Of a stretch of DNA of 39,441 nt, positions 16,303 through 26,261 are shown in pieces. The DNA is taken from NCBI RefSeq assembly GCF_900143265.1, contig NZ_FRDJ01000014.1, positions 1 through 39,441 of the forward strand. Reading direction: 5' to 3'. The DNA comes from Fervidobacterium gondwanense DSM 13020 (GTDB taxonomy: Bacteria > Thermotogota > Thermotogae > Thermotogales > Fervidobacteriaceae). Under the pieces are notes generated by a model. That model had not been told where the DNA came from, made no database searches, and saw only the letters and a list, made by a program, of their open reading frames with translations. Every line of letters starts with the position of its first letter. The stretch's first letter is position 1. A program made the translations under genes and the position numbers.

Positions 16303-17586
16303 TTACATTGGGTAGTATCCTCTTTCTTTGACGGCGTTGGCAACTCTGCTGATTGCAACGATATATGCTGCCGTTCTCATGTCTGTGTTGTATTTTTCTT
16401 TTGTCTTGTAAACTTCTGCAAATGAGTTGACCATCATCTTTGTTAGTTTCTTTCTTATATCGTCTATATCCCAGAAGAATGTCTGCAAGTCTTGTACCCA
16501 TTCGAAGTAAGAGACTGTAACACCACCAGCGTTTGCAAGGATGTCAGGAACGATAAGTACGCCTTTCTTTATAAGCACTTCTTCTGCCTCTGGTGTTGTT
16601 GGACCGTTTGCTCCTTCGACTATTATCTTTGCTCTAATCCTGTCAGCGTTCTTCTCTGTTATTGCGTTTTCAAGTGCCGCCGGAACAAGGATGTCAACGT
16701 CAAGTTCAAGAAGCTCTTCGTTCGTGATTGGTTTTGCTTTCGGATATCCCTTGATTATTCCCTTGTTTGCATCTCTGTAGGCGATAACGTCGTTAACATC
16801 GAGTCCGTTTTCGTTGTAAATTCCACCGCTGACATCGCTGACAGCGACTATCTTTGCGCCGAATTCTTCGCTGAGAATCTTCGCACTGTAAGAACCGACG
16901 TTACCGAATCCTTGAATTGCTACCGTTGCTTTGGAAATGTCTTTTCCGAGTGCTTTGCAAGCTTCGTTTGCTGTTATCGCAACGCCCCTACCTGTTGCTT
17001 CTGGTCTACCTTCTGAACCACCGAGGTCAAGTGGTTTACCTGTGACAACACCGAGTGCTGTGTAGCCAACGTTCATGCTGTATGTATCCATGTACCATGC
17101 CATTATTTTTGCGTTCGTGTTTACGTCTGGTGCCGGGATATCTTTTTGTGGTCCGACCATCATCTGGATTTCTGAGAAGAATCTTCTGCTGAGCCTTTCG
17201 AGTTCTTTCTCTGAAAGTTTTGAGACGTCAACCTTTACTCCGCCCTTACCTCAACCGTATGGAAGGTTCATAACAGCACATTTCCATGTCATCCAGAATG
17301 CAAGCGATGCAACCTCATCGAGGTTTGTATCTTCGTGGTACCTAATTCCACCTTTTGCTGGACCCCTTGCTGTATTGTGCTGTACCCTGTAACCTTCGAA
17401 TATTTCTACTCTGCCATCGTCCATTACAACTGGGAAGTGGACTTCCAAAATTCTCTGTGGCCAAAGGAGGAAGTTACCTATGTTTGGATCGAGATCCATG
17501 ATTTCTGCAGCTTTCAGGAACTGCTTCTGAGCGTTTTCATATATCGGTCCGAATGGTTTGAGGTTTCCCATAGTGCTGAGTTTCAT
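16303..17586 (-). pseudogene. gdhA: Glutamate dehydrogenase interrupted by an in-frame TGA
   Basis: Read through one stop, this is a full-length (427-codon) hexameric-type Glu/Leu dehydrogenase, which interconverts glutamate with 2-oxoglutarate and ammonia. The N-terminal part, from ATG 17586 with GGGAGGT upstream, has GYRVQHNTARGPAKGGIRYH and ends CAVMNLPYG followed by TGA at 17253-17251. Without any frame change the next codons give GKGGVKVDVS. The rest continues with the catalytic DIPAPDVNTNAKIMAWYMD, the nucleotide motif GFGNVGS and a complete C-terminus. The family motif there is PYGGGKGG, so a glycine GGA has become TGA. No other lesion is seen. It could be a recent nonsense mutation or a base-call error. 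As written the product is a 111-residue fragment without dinucleotide domain. Other genes here stop at TGA, so recoding is unlikely. Confidence 0.88.
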
Positions 17587-17617
17587 CTCTTCACAACCTC
17601 CCTGATTTTTAGTGCTG

Positions 17618-17631
17618 GCTGGTTCACCAGC
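17618..17631. repeat. Short palindrome in the gdhA leader
   Basis: GCTGGT-TC-ACCAGC, with six-base perfect arms, lies about 32 bases upstream of the gdhA ATG and next to a TTGACA-like hexamer on the minus strand. It could be an operator or a small leader hairpin. No regulator can be named. Confidence 0.35.
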
Positions 17632-17781
17632 GATTGTCAAAACTATTATCATTCAACCAACGTAAGATATCAACCTGCGTTTTGTGAATAGTATCACTTT
17701 TAATCTTGAAAAATTACTGAAATCTCTCTTTTTCTTAAAGATGTTCATTTATGCATCTATATGTTTTGTCTGTTCACATCT

Positions 17782-19440
17782 TTAGAACAGCCCTGTTATC
17801 TCCCCGTTCTCATCGATATCTATGTTAACCGCCGCCGGCACTTTGGGAAGACCCGGCATGAGCATTATCTCTCCAGCCAACGCAACGACAAAACCTGCTC
17901 CCGCACTTATTTGGAAATCTCTAACTGTGAATTCATAACCCTTTGGAGCATTTATTTTCTTCGGATCATCAGAGATACTATTCTGGGTCTTAGCGATGAT
18001 AACTGGATAGTTGCCATAGCCGTTCTTTTTAAGCATGCTAAGTTTTGATTTGGCTGTGTCTGTATATATAACCTTTCCTGCTCTGTAAATTTGTTTTGCT
18101 ATTATATCTATCTTTTCTTCAATGGGTAGTTCGGCAGGTACTAAAGGTTTGTAATTCGTAGGTATCGTCTCAATGGTTTCAACGACTCTTTGTGCCAACT
18201 CTACCGCACCTTCGGAACCTTTAGCATAGGCTTCGTTTATGACACACTTAACCGGGCTTTCTCTCAAAACGGCTTCAATTTCAGCTGGTGTGTCACTTTC
18301 AAACCTGTTCAGTGCAACTACAATCGGTACGCCGTACTTCTGTAAATTCTCGACGTGCACTTTGAGGTTTTCCATACCTTTAACAACTGCTTCAACGTTT
18401 TCTTTAGATAGGTCCTCTTTAGCTACGCCACCATGGTATTTCAAAGCCCTAATAGAAGCTACAAGCACAACTGCATCAATTGTGAGATTTCCAGTCGGCG
18501 CTACGAAATCGAGGAATTTTTGCGCTCCAAGGTCTGCTGCAAATCCTGCTTCAGTCACAACATAGTCTGCAAGCCCAAGTGCCATCTTCGTTGCTATCAA
18601 TGTGTTCGTTCCGTGTGCGATGTTCGCAAACGGTCCACCATGGACAAACGCGGGTGTGTTTTCTATCGTCTGCACAAGATTCGGATTTATCGCATCTTTC
18701 AGCAATGCAGCAACTGCTCCCTGAATCCCAAGGTCTTTGATTCTCACAAGACCTTTTTTCTCGCTTTGCGCAACAACTATTTCGCCGATTCTTCTCTTCA
18801 AATCTGCAAGGTCTGAGGCTAAGCAGAGTGTTGCCATGATTTCAGATGCCGCGGTTATCAAGAATCCATCTTCTCTTGGATACCCATTCGCACTTCCGCC
18901 GAGTGCGATGACAATCTGCCTGAGAGCCCTGTCGTTCATGTCGATCGCTCTCTTCCAATATATCTTTCGGATATCTATCCCCAGCTCATTTCCGTGGTTT
19001 ATATGTGCATCGATAACAGCGGAAACGAGGTTGTGCGCTGTTGTTACCGCATGTATATCCCCTGTAAAATGCAGGTTTATGTCCTCCATCGGCAATACTT
19101 GTGAATACCCTCCACCTGCAGCTCCGCCCTTCACACCAAATACCGGTCCCAAAGACGGCTCTCTCAAAGTAACAATAGATTTTTTGCCAATTCTGTTGAG
19201 TGCCATCGACAAGCCGATGCTTGTTGTGGTCTTTCCCTCTCCAGCCGGTGTTGGTGTTATGGCGGTAACTAATATTAACTTGCCTTTCTTCCTATTCAAT
19301 TCCTTCAAATACCTGTGATCTACTTTTGCGATATGATTTCCGTAAAGTTTGAGTTTTTCTTCAGGAATTCGTAGCTTCTTGGCGATTTCCCTGATATCAA
19401 CTAACCTTGCACCCTTTGCTATTTCAATATCTGGCAACAT
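17782..19440 (-). CDS. fhs: Formate-tetrahydrofolate ligase
   Basis: 552 residues, the usual length. The enzyme makes 10-formyl-THF from formate, THF and ATP in the cytoplasm, feeding purine formylation and one-carbon metabolism. The ATP-binding P-loop is [16 protein letters not shown] (about residues 63-78). The family motifs [38 protein letters not shown] and [13 protein letters not shown] are all intact. The ATG at 19440 has GGAGGTGATAG upstream. It is upstream of gdhA on the same strand with about 195 bases between them, and divergent from the PP-loop gene. It fits metabolically with the pur genes later in the window, although it is not in their operon. Confidence 0.97.
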   Translation of the reverse strand: MLPDIEIAKGARLVDIREIAKKLRIPEEKLKLYGNHIAKVDHRYLKELNRKKGKLILVTAITPTPAGEGKTTTSIGLSMALNRIGKKSIVTLREPSLGPVFGVKGGAAGGGYSQVLPMEDINLHFTGDIHAVTTAHNLVSAVIDAHINHGNELGIDIRKIYWKRAIDMNDRALRQIVIALGGSANGYPREDGFLITAASEIMATLCLASDLADLKRRIGEIVVAQSEKKGLVRIKDLGIQGAVAALLKDAINPNLVQTIENTPAFVHGGPFANIAHGTNTLIATKMALGLADYVVTEAGFAADLGAQKFLDFVAPTGNLTIDAVVLVASIRALKYHGGVAKEDLSKENVEAVVKGMENLKVHVENLQKYGVPIVVALNRFESDTPAEIEAVLRESPVKCVINEAYAKGSEGAVELAQRVVETIETIPTNYKPLVPAELPIEEKIDIIAKQIYRAGKVIYTDTAKSKLSMLKKNGYGNYPVIIAKTQNSISDDPKKINAPKGYEFTVRDFQISAGAGFVVALAGEIMLMPGLPKVPAAVNIDIDENGEITGLF

Positions 19441-19632
19441 ACTATCACCTCCGTACTTAGTTTAACATAATTTGTGAATTAGTTAAAGTTTTAAAAGTTC
19501 GTGTTTAGTGGTTCTGTCCAAGCATATATTCATATCCTTTTCACAATTGCCTGTTTCTCTTTATTTTTGTCAAAATATGTGATAAAATATATGGAAAATA
19601 GCGAAGATATTTCATTGGAGGTGCCTTGCTTA

Positions 19633-20706
19633 GTGAACGGAAGGATAGAGACTCGCGAAGAGATTATAGAAGACATTAAGTACGTTGCAAGAGTTTTTGG
19701 ACGGGATTTTGTGATTGCCTTCTCAGGTGGAATGGACAGCACAGCGGCTGCTCTGCTTTGCGCTGAGGTTGTTGGAAAAGATCACGTCGAGCTCGCACAT
19801 GTCGTTTATGGACCTTACACGTACAATAACAGTCTGAAAATCGTGAGCGAATTCGCTGAAACATATGGCTTTAAGCTCACCCTACTGAAAAATTTAGACC
19901 AAGAGAAGATATGGAAATATGGACCATCTTGCAATATGTGCACAAAGAAAGTCAAGATGGGAACTGTGCTTGAGTACGCCAAAGGGCGTATAGTGGTTAC
20001 AGGCTCAAATTCTTCAGACACCTGGGGACAAACTGGACTGAGAGTCTTCAATGGGATGTACGCTCCGCTTGGTGATGTCGGAAAGGAAGAAATCCGGAAG
20101 ATTCTCGAAAGCTACGGCGTTCAGATAAGAAGAATAGGCGAACACGCTACAAGGGAAGGGTGTAAGCTAAAGCACCTGCTAAAGCCAATGACCAACCCTT
20201 CATTCCACGGTCAAGCTACCGCGATAGCCAATGAAATGGTTCTTCAGTACTTTCCAGCTGGGAACGAAATTGCAAATGTGAAGATTATAGGTCCTCTTTC
20301 AAAGAATATAGCCATCATCAACGTCAAGCCGTTCAGAGAAGAGGTTTATGATTTAGCCAAGAAACTCCAAGAAATTGACGTTATCAGCGAAGTGATTGTT
20401 GCTGACAAACCATTGATATTGACTATCGTTGCTAACCCCTCGATATATCGCGTCGATGAGTCGAGGTTTTGGATAGTCGAAGGAAAGCTGAAGCCGGAAT
20501 TTGCGGTACCTATCAAGGTCGAATGGCATGAGTCTAAAAACAACAAATTGAGAACTTTTCACGTTGTGGAGGTGCGTGAATGGACGACTTACGAGACAGA
20601 GAAAGAAGAATACTGGGCGAACTACAACAGAAACTTGGATATAATTTCAAAGATCAAGTGCTCTTGTTCAATGCCCTCTGCCACTCGAGTTACGCTTACG
20701 AAGTAA
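19633..20706 (+). CDS. PP-loop ATP pyrophosphatase family protein (LarE-like), function unknown
   Basis: About 357 residues from the GTG at 19633, chosen for GGAGGTG nine bases upstream; frames opening at 19501 or 19591 lack a ribosome site. The N-terminal half is an adenylating PP-loop domain: FVIAFSGGMDSTAAALL, then PSCNMCTKKVKMGTVLEYAKG and VVTGSNSSDTWGQTG. The CxxC plus the S-D-x-x-G pattern recalls LarE-type sulfur transferases and tRNA thiolation enzymes, so nucleotide or cofactor sulfuration is a reasonable guess only. The C-terminal 110 residues are an unassigned domain. The last 42 codons overlap rnc by 127 bases in another frame, which is unusual. A TGA abutting the rnc ATG exists in a different frame, so a small indel near the 3' end is possible. 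Confidence 0.7.
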   Translation: MNGRIETREEIIEDIKYVARVFGRDFVIAFSGGMDSTAAALLCAEVVGKDHVELAHVVYGPYTYNNSLKIVSEFAETYGFKLTLLKNLDQEKIWKYGPSCNMCTKKVKMGTVLEYAKGRIVVTGSNSSDTWGQTGLRVFNGMYAPLGDVGKEEIRKILESYGVQIRRIGEHATREGCKLKHLLKPMTNPSFHGQATAIANEMVLQYFPAGNEIANVKIIGPLSKNIAIINVKPFREEVYDLAKKLQEIDVISEVIVADKPLILTIVANPSIYRVDESRFWIVEGKLKPEFAVPIKVEWHESKNNKLRTFHVVEVREWTTYETEKEEYWANYNRNLDIISKIKCSCSMPSATRVTLTK

Positions 20707-21299
20707 ACCAACTTGGAAGGGACATCAAAAACAACGAAAGGCTTGAATTCCTTGGAGACGCAGTCGTAGAACTCGTGGTGTGTGATATACTGTTCCAAAA
20801 ATATCCAGAAGCTTCGGAAGGAGAGATGGCAAAAGTAAAGGGTGCCGTTGCCAGCGAAGAAGTGCTTACCGAAATTGCCAGCAGATACGAGTTGGGTAAG
20901 TACATCTTCCTTGGCAAAGGCGAAGAGAAAACGGGAGGTAGAACAAGAAGCAGTATCATTGCAGATACGTTCGAAGCTGTTTGCGCTGCAATCTACCTTG
21001 ACGGCGGTCTTGACGCTGTCAAAAAAGTCTTTTCGAAAGATTTTGAGGGGTTTATTGAAATCTTCCTCTCTGGGCAGCGGATATTCGACTATAAAACCGC
21101 ACTGCAGGAAATTACGCAGGAGAGGTATAGGGAATTGCCTGAATACCGCACGGTTAAGGTTGATGACAACGGAAAGTTCATGGTTGAGCTCTACTTACAG
21201 GGCAAAAAAGTGGCAACAGGTACTGGCTCTTCAAAAAAGGATGCGGAAAAGGACGCAGCAAGAAAGGCATACGATTATTTAACAACAAGCTCTGAATAG
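20580..21299 (+). CDS. rnc: Ribonuclease III
   Basis: 239 residues, normal length. RNase III cuts double-stranded RNA in rRNA and mRNA maturation. The catalytic domain (about 1-160) carries the signature NERLEFLGDAVVEL and, further on, DTFEAVCAAIYLD with the second acidic cluster. The dsRNA-binding domain (about 165-235) ends GTGSSKKDAEKDAARKAY. The ATG at 20580 follows GGAGGTGCGTGA, a strong ribosome site, and the N-terminus aligns from memory with Thermotoga RNase III, so this start is firm even though it lies 127 bases inside the preceding frame. The tyrosine recombinase follows at once. Confidence 0.96.
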   Translation: MDDLRDRERRILGELQQKLGYNFKDQVLLFNALCHSSYAYEVNQLGRDIKNNERLEFLGDAVVELVVCDILFQKYPEASEGEMAKVKGAVASEEVLTEIASRYELGKYIFLGKGEEKTGGRTRSSIIADTFEAVCAAIYLDGGLDAVKKVFSKDFEGFIEIFLSGQRIFDYKTALQEITQERYRELPEYRTVKVDDNGKFMVELYLQGKKVATGTGSSKKDAEKDAARKAYDYLTTSSE

Positions 21300-21304
21300 A
21301 TTTC

Positions 21305-22195
21305 TTGAGTTTAAAAATTGGAGGGAACGGTATCGACGTAGAATTATTCCTCCGAACTTATGAAGATTATCTAAAGCACGTGAGAAGAGGTTCAGAAAAC
21401 ACGGTAAAGGCGTATATGAAAGATATCAGGCGGTTTTTGGAATACGTTGGAAAACCGCCACGTGATATAGAGAGAGCAGATGTGGAAAAGTTCATAAAGG
21501 CTCTGTCGAAAGGTGAGATAACCGGCAGTGCTGTGACCGAGACCACTGTGTCGAGATATATCTCTTCACTCAAAGGGCTCTTTGATTATCTTGAATTGAT
21601 AGGCTCTATCGACGAGAATCCTATGGAACGTGTGCGACACCCACGGCTTAGAAAGAAGATACCAAGCTTTCTGACGTTAGAAGAAGTTAAAAATTTGCTG
21701 AATGCGTACGACGAAGAGAAAAAACTCAAGTACAAGACTATACTTTCGATGCTTTATTTCTGTGGGCTCCGAGTGAGTGAACTGTGTAATCTACGGACCG
21801 AAGATGTTTCTTTCTACCCTGCGTACGTTAAAGTCGTGATGGGAAAGGGAAATAAAGACAGGATAGTTCCAATAAGCGATAATATCCTTCCGCTCTTAGA
21901 AAAATACGTTGAAAGGTACAAGCCAAGGATTTATTTCTTCGAAAACAATGGAAGGCAAGTGCATCCTTCAACTGTTTTCAGAATAGTCAAGAGAGCCGCA
22001 CAGAAAGCTGGAATAACAAAACAGATACATCCACACACCTTAAGACATACTTTCGCAACGCACCTTGTGATGAACAATGTTAACGTCAAAGTCGTTCAAG
22101 AACTTTTGGGTCATACCAACCTAAGCACAACAAGCATCTATTTGCACGTTGCTGATAAAGAGAAGTTCGATGCGGTCAAGAAACTCGTCATTTAG
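21305..22195 (+). CDS. Tyrosine recombinase, XerC/XerD/XerA type
   Basis: 296 residues, typical of Xer proteins that resolve chromosome dimers at dif. The N-terminal SAM-like DNA-binding domain spans about 12-105 and the catalytic domain about 120-290. The active residues are present: Arg156 (CGLRVSEL), Lys181 (GKGNKDR), His244 and Arg247 (HPHTLRHTF), His270 (LLGHTNLSTT) and nucleophile Tyr279 (SIYLHV). Its place in a housekeeping run between rnc and rel, with no flanking att-like repeats or phage genes, favours a chromosomal Xer rather than an integrase. The start is uncertain: the TTG at 21305 is the only ordinary start codon near the frame opening, but the best ribosome site (GGAGGG) lies a few codons inside. 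No dif-like site was identified here. Confidence 0.88.
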   Translation: MSLKIGGNGIDVELFLRTYEDYLKHVRRGSENTVKAYMKDIRRFLEYVGKPPRDIERADVEKFIKALSKGEITGSAVTETTVSRYISSLKGLFDYLELIGSIDENPMERVRHPRLRKKIPSFLTLEEVKNLLNAYDEEKKLKYKTILSMLYFCGLRVSELCNLRTEDVSFYPAYVKVVMGKGNKDRIVPISDNILPLLEKYVERYKPRIYFFENNGRQVHPSTVFRIVKRAAQKAGITKQIHPHTLRHTFATHLVMNNVNVKVVQELLGHTNLSTTSIYLHVADKEKFDAVKKLVI

Positions 22196-22236
22196 AGCGT
22201 TGTACTTTAAGAAGCTCAGTAAAGCGAGGTAGGAAT

Positions 22237-24426
22237 GTGGGGAAAGATGAAGATAAGAGTTTATTAACTCAGGGACAAATTTCAAACAGTGATGATACTC
22301 GCAATAAGGAAAAGTTCATAAATGAATTGGAAAAATTGCTCGGTTCTAATTTTTCTGCCCAAGAGCGAGAGAAGATATCTCGTGCTTTTGATATGGCAAA
22401 AGTTGCATACGACGGGCTTTACAGAAAGTCAGGCGAGCCGTTTATCACTCACCCTATGGAAGTTGCAAAAATCGTAGCATCTCTCAAATTAGATGCGGAT
22501 AGCATAATCGCTGCTCTGTTGCACGATGCGATCGAAGACAGCGAAGGAAGGGTCACATACGAAATGATAGAAAAACAGTTTGGAAAGGAAATCGCACTGA
22601 TTGTCGATGGAGTGACGAAAGTCAGTAGGATCAACGCACCTGTTGGAAATGTTGAACAGAAGAAAAAACTCGAGACTATTCAGAAGATGCTCTTTGCAAT
22701 GGCTGAAGACGTTCGAGTGATATTCGTGAAACTCGCTGACAGGCTACACAATATGCGTACTATTGAGTTTGTAGAAGATGCCGAAAAGAAACGTTACAAA
22801 GCTTTGGAAACACTGGAAGTATATGCCCCGATTGCCCATAAGCTCGGTATTAATATCATAAAATCTGAGCTTGAAGACCTATGCTTCAAGGTATTGCACT
22901 ACGATGAATACCAGAAGATAAAGCAGCTCGTTGCGCAAAAAAGGACAGAACGAGAAGAGAGGTTAAAAACTTACGTACAGCAATTAACATCTGCGTTCCA
23001 AGAACACAATATCGATGCCAAAGTAGAAGGTAGATACAAGCATTATTACAGCATATGGAAAAAGATGATCCAGAAAGGCAAGGATTTTAACGAGCTGTAC
23101 GATTTGATAGGTCTGAGGGCTATAGTGCCTGATGTCACAACGTGTTACACAGCAGTAGGTATCGTCCACAACCTCTGGGTACCACTTCCCGGACGTTTTA
23201 AGGACTACATAGCTGCGCCAAAATCGAACGGGTACAGGTCAATCCATACGACTGTTATTACGCAGTTCGGTGAACCGATTGAGATACAAATCAGAGACAA
23301 AAATATGCACGAAGAGGCGGAATACGGTCTCATAGCTCACTGGGCGTATAAGAGCGGGGAAGGCGTTGTAGATATAAAGCAGAAATGGTTGTTGAGGCTT
23401 ACAGAATGGCGAAAAGAACTTTCGCAAGGTTACGCGAGCGTTGACGATTTAAAGAAAGAGCTCCAAATGTCAGAGGTTTTTGTCTTGACACCGAAAGGCG
23501 AGATTATCCACCTTCCGTACGGCGCAACTCCCATTGACTTTGCTTATGCGGTCCATACAGAAGTGGGACACCACTATGCCGGAGCGAAGGTAAATGGCAA
23601 AATCGTGCCTATCGATTACCAGTTAAACAATGGGGACGTTGTGGAGATAATAGTAAACAAATCGTCCCCAGGTCCAAGCCTCGACTGGCTGAAATATGCA
23701 AAAAGTCCAAGAACAAAGGCTAAGATAAAGAGATTTTTCAAAGAAAAGGAAAGAGAACAGCTCATCGAACGCGGTAAGGATGTGCTTAGAAGGGTTGCAA
23801 AAAGATTAAATGTCGCCATCGAAGAGCTCTTGGAAAGACCAGAGATTAAGAAATATCTCTCGGCACACCAGATCGATGAAGAGGAATTCATAACAAGGCT
23901 CGGCGACAAGACCTTAACGCAAGATGAATTGTTAACGCTACTTGGATATAGAGAACCTCAGAAAAAGAAAGAAGTCAAGCACAAGAAAAAATCGCCCGCT
24001 TCGCTGGTCATTGTCGATGGACTTGACGGTCTCGAGACACTCTTTGCAAAGTGTTGTAATCCGATACCGGGTGATAGGATTGTTGGAGTTACAAGCAAGA
24101 GAGGCTTGGTCATACACCGTTCGAATTGCCAGAACGTTTTGTCTCTCGGTTCTGACAGGAAATTTCCTGCCGTCTGGAGATCAGATGTCACTGCGCAATT
24201 TGGAGTATTGATGAAACTCGAGCTTGATAAGAAAGAGAGAGTGCCGGAAATACTTTCAAAGACAATGGAGAAGAAGATAGAAATAAAGAACTTTAAATTC
24301 GAAAATATCCAGGATGATTTTGTTATTGTTTCGCTTAGTGTAACAGTTTCTTCTTTGGAAGAATTGGAAGAAATCATGACTTACTTCAAATCATTCCCAG
24401 GTGTTAGAAAGGTGGTACGCGGCTGA
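22237..24426 (+). CDS. rel: Bifunctional (p)ppGpp synthetase/hydrolase Rel
   Basis: 729 residues with full Rel/SpoT architecture. The N-terminal HD hydrolase (about 45-195) has [20 protein letters not shown] and a later DRLHNMRT. The synthetase domain (about 240-370) has [20 protein letters not shown] and [18 protein letters not shown]. The TGS domain (about 408-470) has [26 protein letters not shown] Cys-containing region ([15 protein letters not shown]) and a C-terminal ACT domain follow. R-F-K-D in the synthetase is the RxKD form typical of bifunctional enzymes, as opposed to the ExDD of RelA, and the HD site is intact, so both activities are expected. GTG 22237 follows GAGGTAGG. It should control growth and nucleotide pools in starvation. 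Confidence 0.95.
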   Translation: MGKDEDKSLLTQGQISNSDDTRNKEKFINELEKLLGSNFSAQEREKISRAFDMAKVAYDGLYRKSGEPFITHPMEVAKIVASLKLDADSIIAALLHDAIEDSEGRVTYEMIEKQFGKEIALIVDGVTKVSRINAPVGNVEQKKKLETIQKMLFAMAEDVRVIFVKLADRLHNMRTIEFVEDAEKKRYKALETLEVYAPIAHKLGINIIKSELEDLCFKVLHYDEYQKIKQLVAQKRTEREERLKTYVQQLTSAFQEHNIDAKVEGRYKHYYSIWKKMIQKGKDFNELYDLIGLRAIVPDVTTCYTAVGIVHNLWVPLPGRFKDYIAAPKSNGYRSIHTTVITQFGEPIEIQIRDKNMHEEAEYGLIAHWAYKSGEGVVDIKQKWLLRLTEWRKELSQGYASVDDLKKELQMSEVFVLTPKGEIIHLPYGATPIDFAYAVHTEVGHHYAGAKVNGKIVPIDYQLNNGDVVEIIVNKSSPGPSLDWLKYAKSPRTKAKIKRFFKEKEREQLIERGKDVLRRVAKRLNVAIEELLERPEIKKYLSAHQIDEEEFITRLGDKTLTQDELLTLLGYREPQKKKEVKHKKKSPASLVIVDGLDGLETLFAKCCNPIPGDRIVGVTSKRGLVIHRSNCQNVLSLGSDRKFPAVWRSDVTAQFGVLMKLELDKKERVPEILSKTMEKKIEIKNFKFENIQDDFVIVSLSVTVSSLEELEEIMTYFKSFPGVRKVVRG

Positions 24427-24427
24427 G

Positions 24428-24877
24428 ATGAGGGCAGTTGTTCAAAGAGTTACAAAAGCAAGCGTCAGTGTCGATAATCAGATAGTCGGCAAAATATCAA
24501 GTGGAATCGTCGTTCTGCTCGGCGTTGGAAAGGACGACACGCTCGAAGATGCAAAATATCTTGCCGAAAAGATTGTTAACCTGAGAATTTTCGACGATGG
24601 AGAGGGCAAGATGAACTTGTCTTTGCTCGATGTTAAAGGTGAAGCCTTAGTTATCTCTCAGTTCACGCTCTACGGAGATTGCAGGAGAGGAAGAAGGCCT
24701 TCCTATTCTGACAGCGCTCCCCCGGATATCGCCAATGAATTGTATGAGAAGTTTGTAGAATTGGTTAGAGGCTATAACGTACGCGTCGAGACGGGAATAT
24801 TCGCTGCTCACATGCTCGTGGAGATACACAACGACGGACCTGTGACTCTGCTTTTAGATTCTAAAAAGGTATTCTAA
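24428..24877 (+). CDS. dtd: D-aminoacyl-tRNA deacylase
   Basis: 149 residues, normal for bacterial Dtd. It removes D-amino acids (and glycine from tRNA-Ala) mischarged on tRNA. The two signature motifs are intact: SQFTLYGD in the middle and NDGPVT near the C-terminus, corresponding to the N-x-G-P-x-T cross-subunit Gly-cisPro motif. The start MRAVVQRV is the usual Dtd N-terminus. The ATG lies one base after the rel stop, so translation is probably coupled to rel, since its own ribosome site is weak. Confidence 0.96.
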   Translation: MRAVVQRVTKASVSVDNQIVGKISSGIVVLLGVGKDDTLEDAKYLAEKIVNLRIFDDGEGKMNLSLLDVKGEALVISQFTLYGDCRRGRRPSYSDSAPPDIANELYEKFVELVRGYNVRVETGIFAAHMLVEIHNDGPVTLLLDSKKVF

Positions 24878-24900
24878 GGTATCTTGAGGACTGGTTGTAA

Positions 24901-25491
24901 ATGGAAAAAAATAGGTATATTTTGAAAAACGATACTCCAAGTTGCCACCTGTTGCATGTTTGCTGTGCTCCAGATTTGGTTATCTCATACCTTGCCGGAG
25001 CGCGTGGAGATGTTTTTTTCTACAATCCGAACATACACCCAAGGTCTGAATACGAAAAGAGGTACAAGGAAGTTCTGAGGGTTGCGGAATTTTTCGAAAT
25101 GAATGTTGTAGAGGTCCCATACGACCCTGAGACGTTTTTTGAGAAAACAAAAGGATTAGAAAGCGAGCCAGAAGGCAGAAAACGTTGTGAAATCTGCATA
25201 AGGATGCGACTTGAAAAAACTTTAGAATTTGCTAAAGAAAATGGATACAGGTCCTTTTCGACAACGCTCACAGCTTCACCTAAGAAGTCGGTAGAGATGA
25301 TTAATAACGCCGGTATTAATGTATCGAGATACAACCTTGTTCAATATATTCCAAATGTTTACAGAAGAAGTCCCTTATACAACCTATCTCAAAAACTCAT
25401 AAAACAACTCGGAATTTACAGGCAGAACTACTGTGGATGCGTTTTTTCAGTAAGAAATGAGGATAAAGAAAAGGGTGAAGAAATTAGATGA
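24901..25491 (+). CDS. queH: Epoxyqueuosine reductase QueH (DUF208)
   Basis: 196 residues. QueH carries out the last step of queuosine synthesis in tRNA, reducing epoxyqueuosine, and is the non-homologous alternative to QueG. The cysteines that bind the iron-sulfur cluster and neighbouring metal are visible: LHVCCAPD at the N-terminus, RCEICIRMRL in the middle and NYCGCVFS near the end. The FSTTLTASPKKS segment is also characteristic. It begins 23 bases after dtd and its stop overlaps the ATG of the next gene (ATGA), so it sits inside one operon. Confidence 0.93.
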   Translation: MEKNRYILKNDTPSCHLLHVCCAPDLVISYLAGARGDVFFYNPNIHPRSEYEKRYKEVLRVAEFFEMNVVEVPYDPETFFEKTKGLESEPEGRKRCEICIRMRLEKTLEFAKENGYRSFSTTLTASPKKSVEMINNAGINVSRYNLVQYIPNVYRRSPLYNLSQKLIKQLGIYRQNYCGCVFSVRNEDKEKGEEIR

Positions 25492-26261
25492 GACTGTATT
25501 ACTCAATTGACGAAATGGAAAGTGAAAAGAAATTGTACGGAAGCATCGCCTTGTCAACAAAAGTAAAAGTCGATTTCACGTTCCAGAGTCAGAAGTACAC
25601 GCTTATTCCATATACAGTAGGTGACGTAACGGTTTTGGTCGAAATATCGGACGAAAAAGAAGTTTTCGACTTGCTTCTCGAGGAATATATCAAGAATTCA
25701 TTACTCAACACATTTATTTATCCAGATGAAATAAAAGAAATATCGAAGCATTTTAAGACTGAATTGAAAAGTTTTAAGATTTTAGTGGTAAAATATAACT
25801 CGGTTGAAGAGAAGGAATTTTCTAGATACTCGCTTTCTAACATCACATTCGGGGTTGTTGCGTACAACGGTTTAGATATACATTTAATCCCGAGCAATGT
25901 GAAGGTAAGAGAAAAGGAAGGTTATTGTGTATCGGATGTTGTAGTAACTTCTGAAGAAGGTATAAGGCAGGCTTTGTTACTCGCTAAATGGTTTGGGAAA
26001 GGCACTTACACGGACCTGCCGAAACTTGCGTACGAGGGTGGAAAATACGATGAAATGGTGAAATGGAAAGATTTTATTAAGTATATATTGGTTTCAAATT
26101 TCGATAATGAGTACCTCGGTGGTATAATAAAAAAGCTAAACGAGTTTCGAAAAGAGACATATTTCAATCCTTTGAATAAGATAGAAATGATAGCACTTGG
26201 CATAATTCTGATGAAGTTAGGAGGAGGATACATTGAATCAGATAGTTACGATATCATTTAG
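25488..26261 (+). CDS. Conserved-looking protein of unknown function, coupled to an RsbW-like kinase
   Basis: 257 residues, soluble, no signal peptide or membrane helix, no motif I recognise. The first half is beta-rich (KVKVDFTFQSQKYTLIPYTVGDVTVLVEI), the second mainly helical (GIRQALLLAKWFGKG; EYLGGIIKKLNEFRKE). Coding is supported by four-base overlap with queH at its start and a 29-base overlap with the next gene at its end, with ATG at 25488. The tight junction with an ATP-binding anti-sigma-like kinase suggests the two products may act together. No function is assigned. Confidence 0.7.
   Translation: MRLYYSIDEMESEKKLYGSIALSTKVKVDFTFQSQKYTLIPYTVGDVTVLVEISDEKEVFDLLLEEYIKNSLLNTFIYPDEIKEISKHFKTELKSFKILVVKYNSVEEKEFSRYSLSNITFGVVAYNGLDIHLIPSNVKVREKEGYCVSDVVVTSEEGIRQALLLAKWFGKGTYTDLPKLAYEGGKYDEMVKWKDFIKYILVSNFDNEYLGGIIKKLNEFRKETYFNPLNKIEMIALGIILMKLGGGYIESDSYDII

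Noticed and set aside
17251..17253. TGA read as glycine or selenocysteine in gdhA
   Set aside because: TGA is an ordinary stop for many genes here (for example the subtilisin and queH), and no SECIS-like context or recoding gene is seen.
17736..17784. TAAAGATGT / ACATCTTTA inverted repeat at the end of fhs as a terminator
   Set aside because: The arms are AT-rich and only 9 bp, the loop is over 30 bases and no T-run follows. It is too weak to call.
21305..22195. Tyrosine recombinase as a phage or island integrase
   Set aside because: It sits within a housekeeping run with no att-like repeats, tRNA target or phage genes. Chromosomal Xer is the simpler reading.
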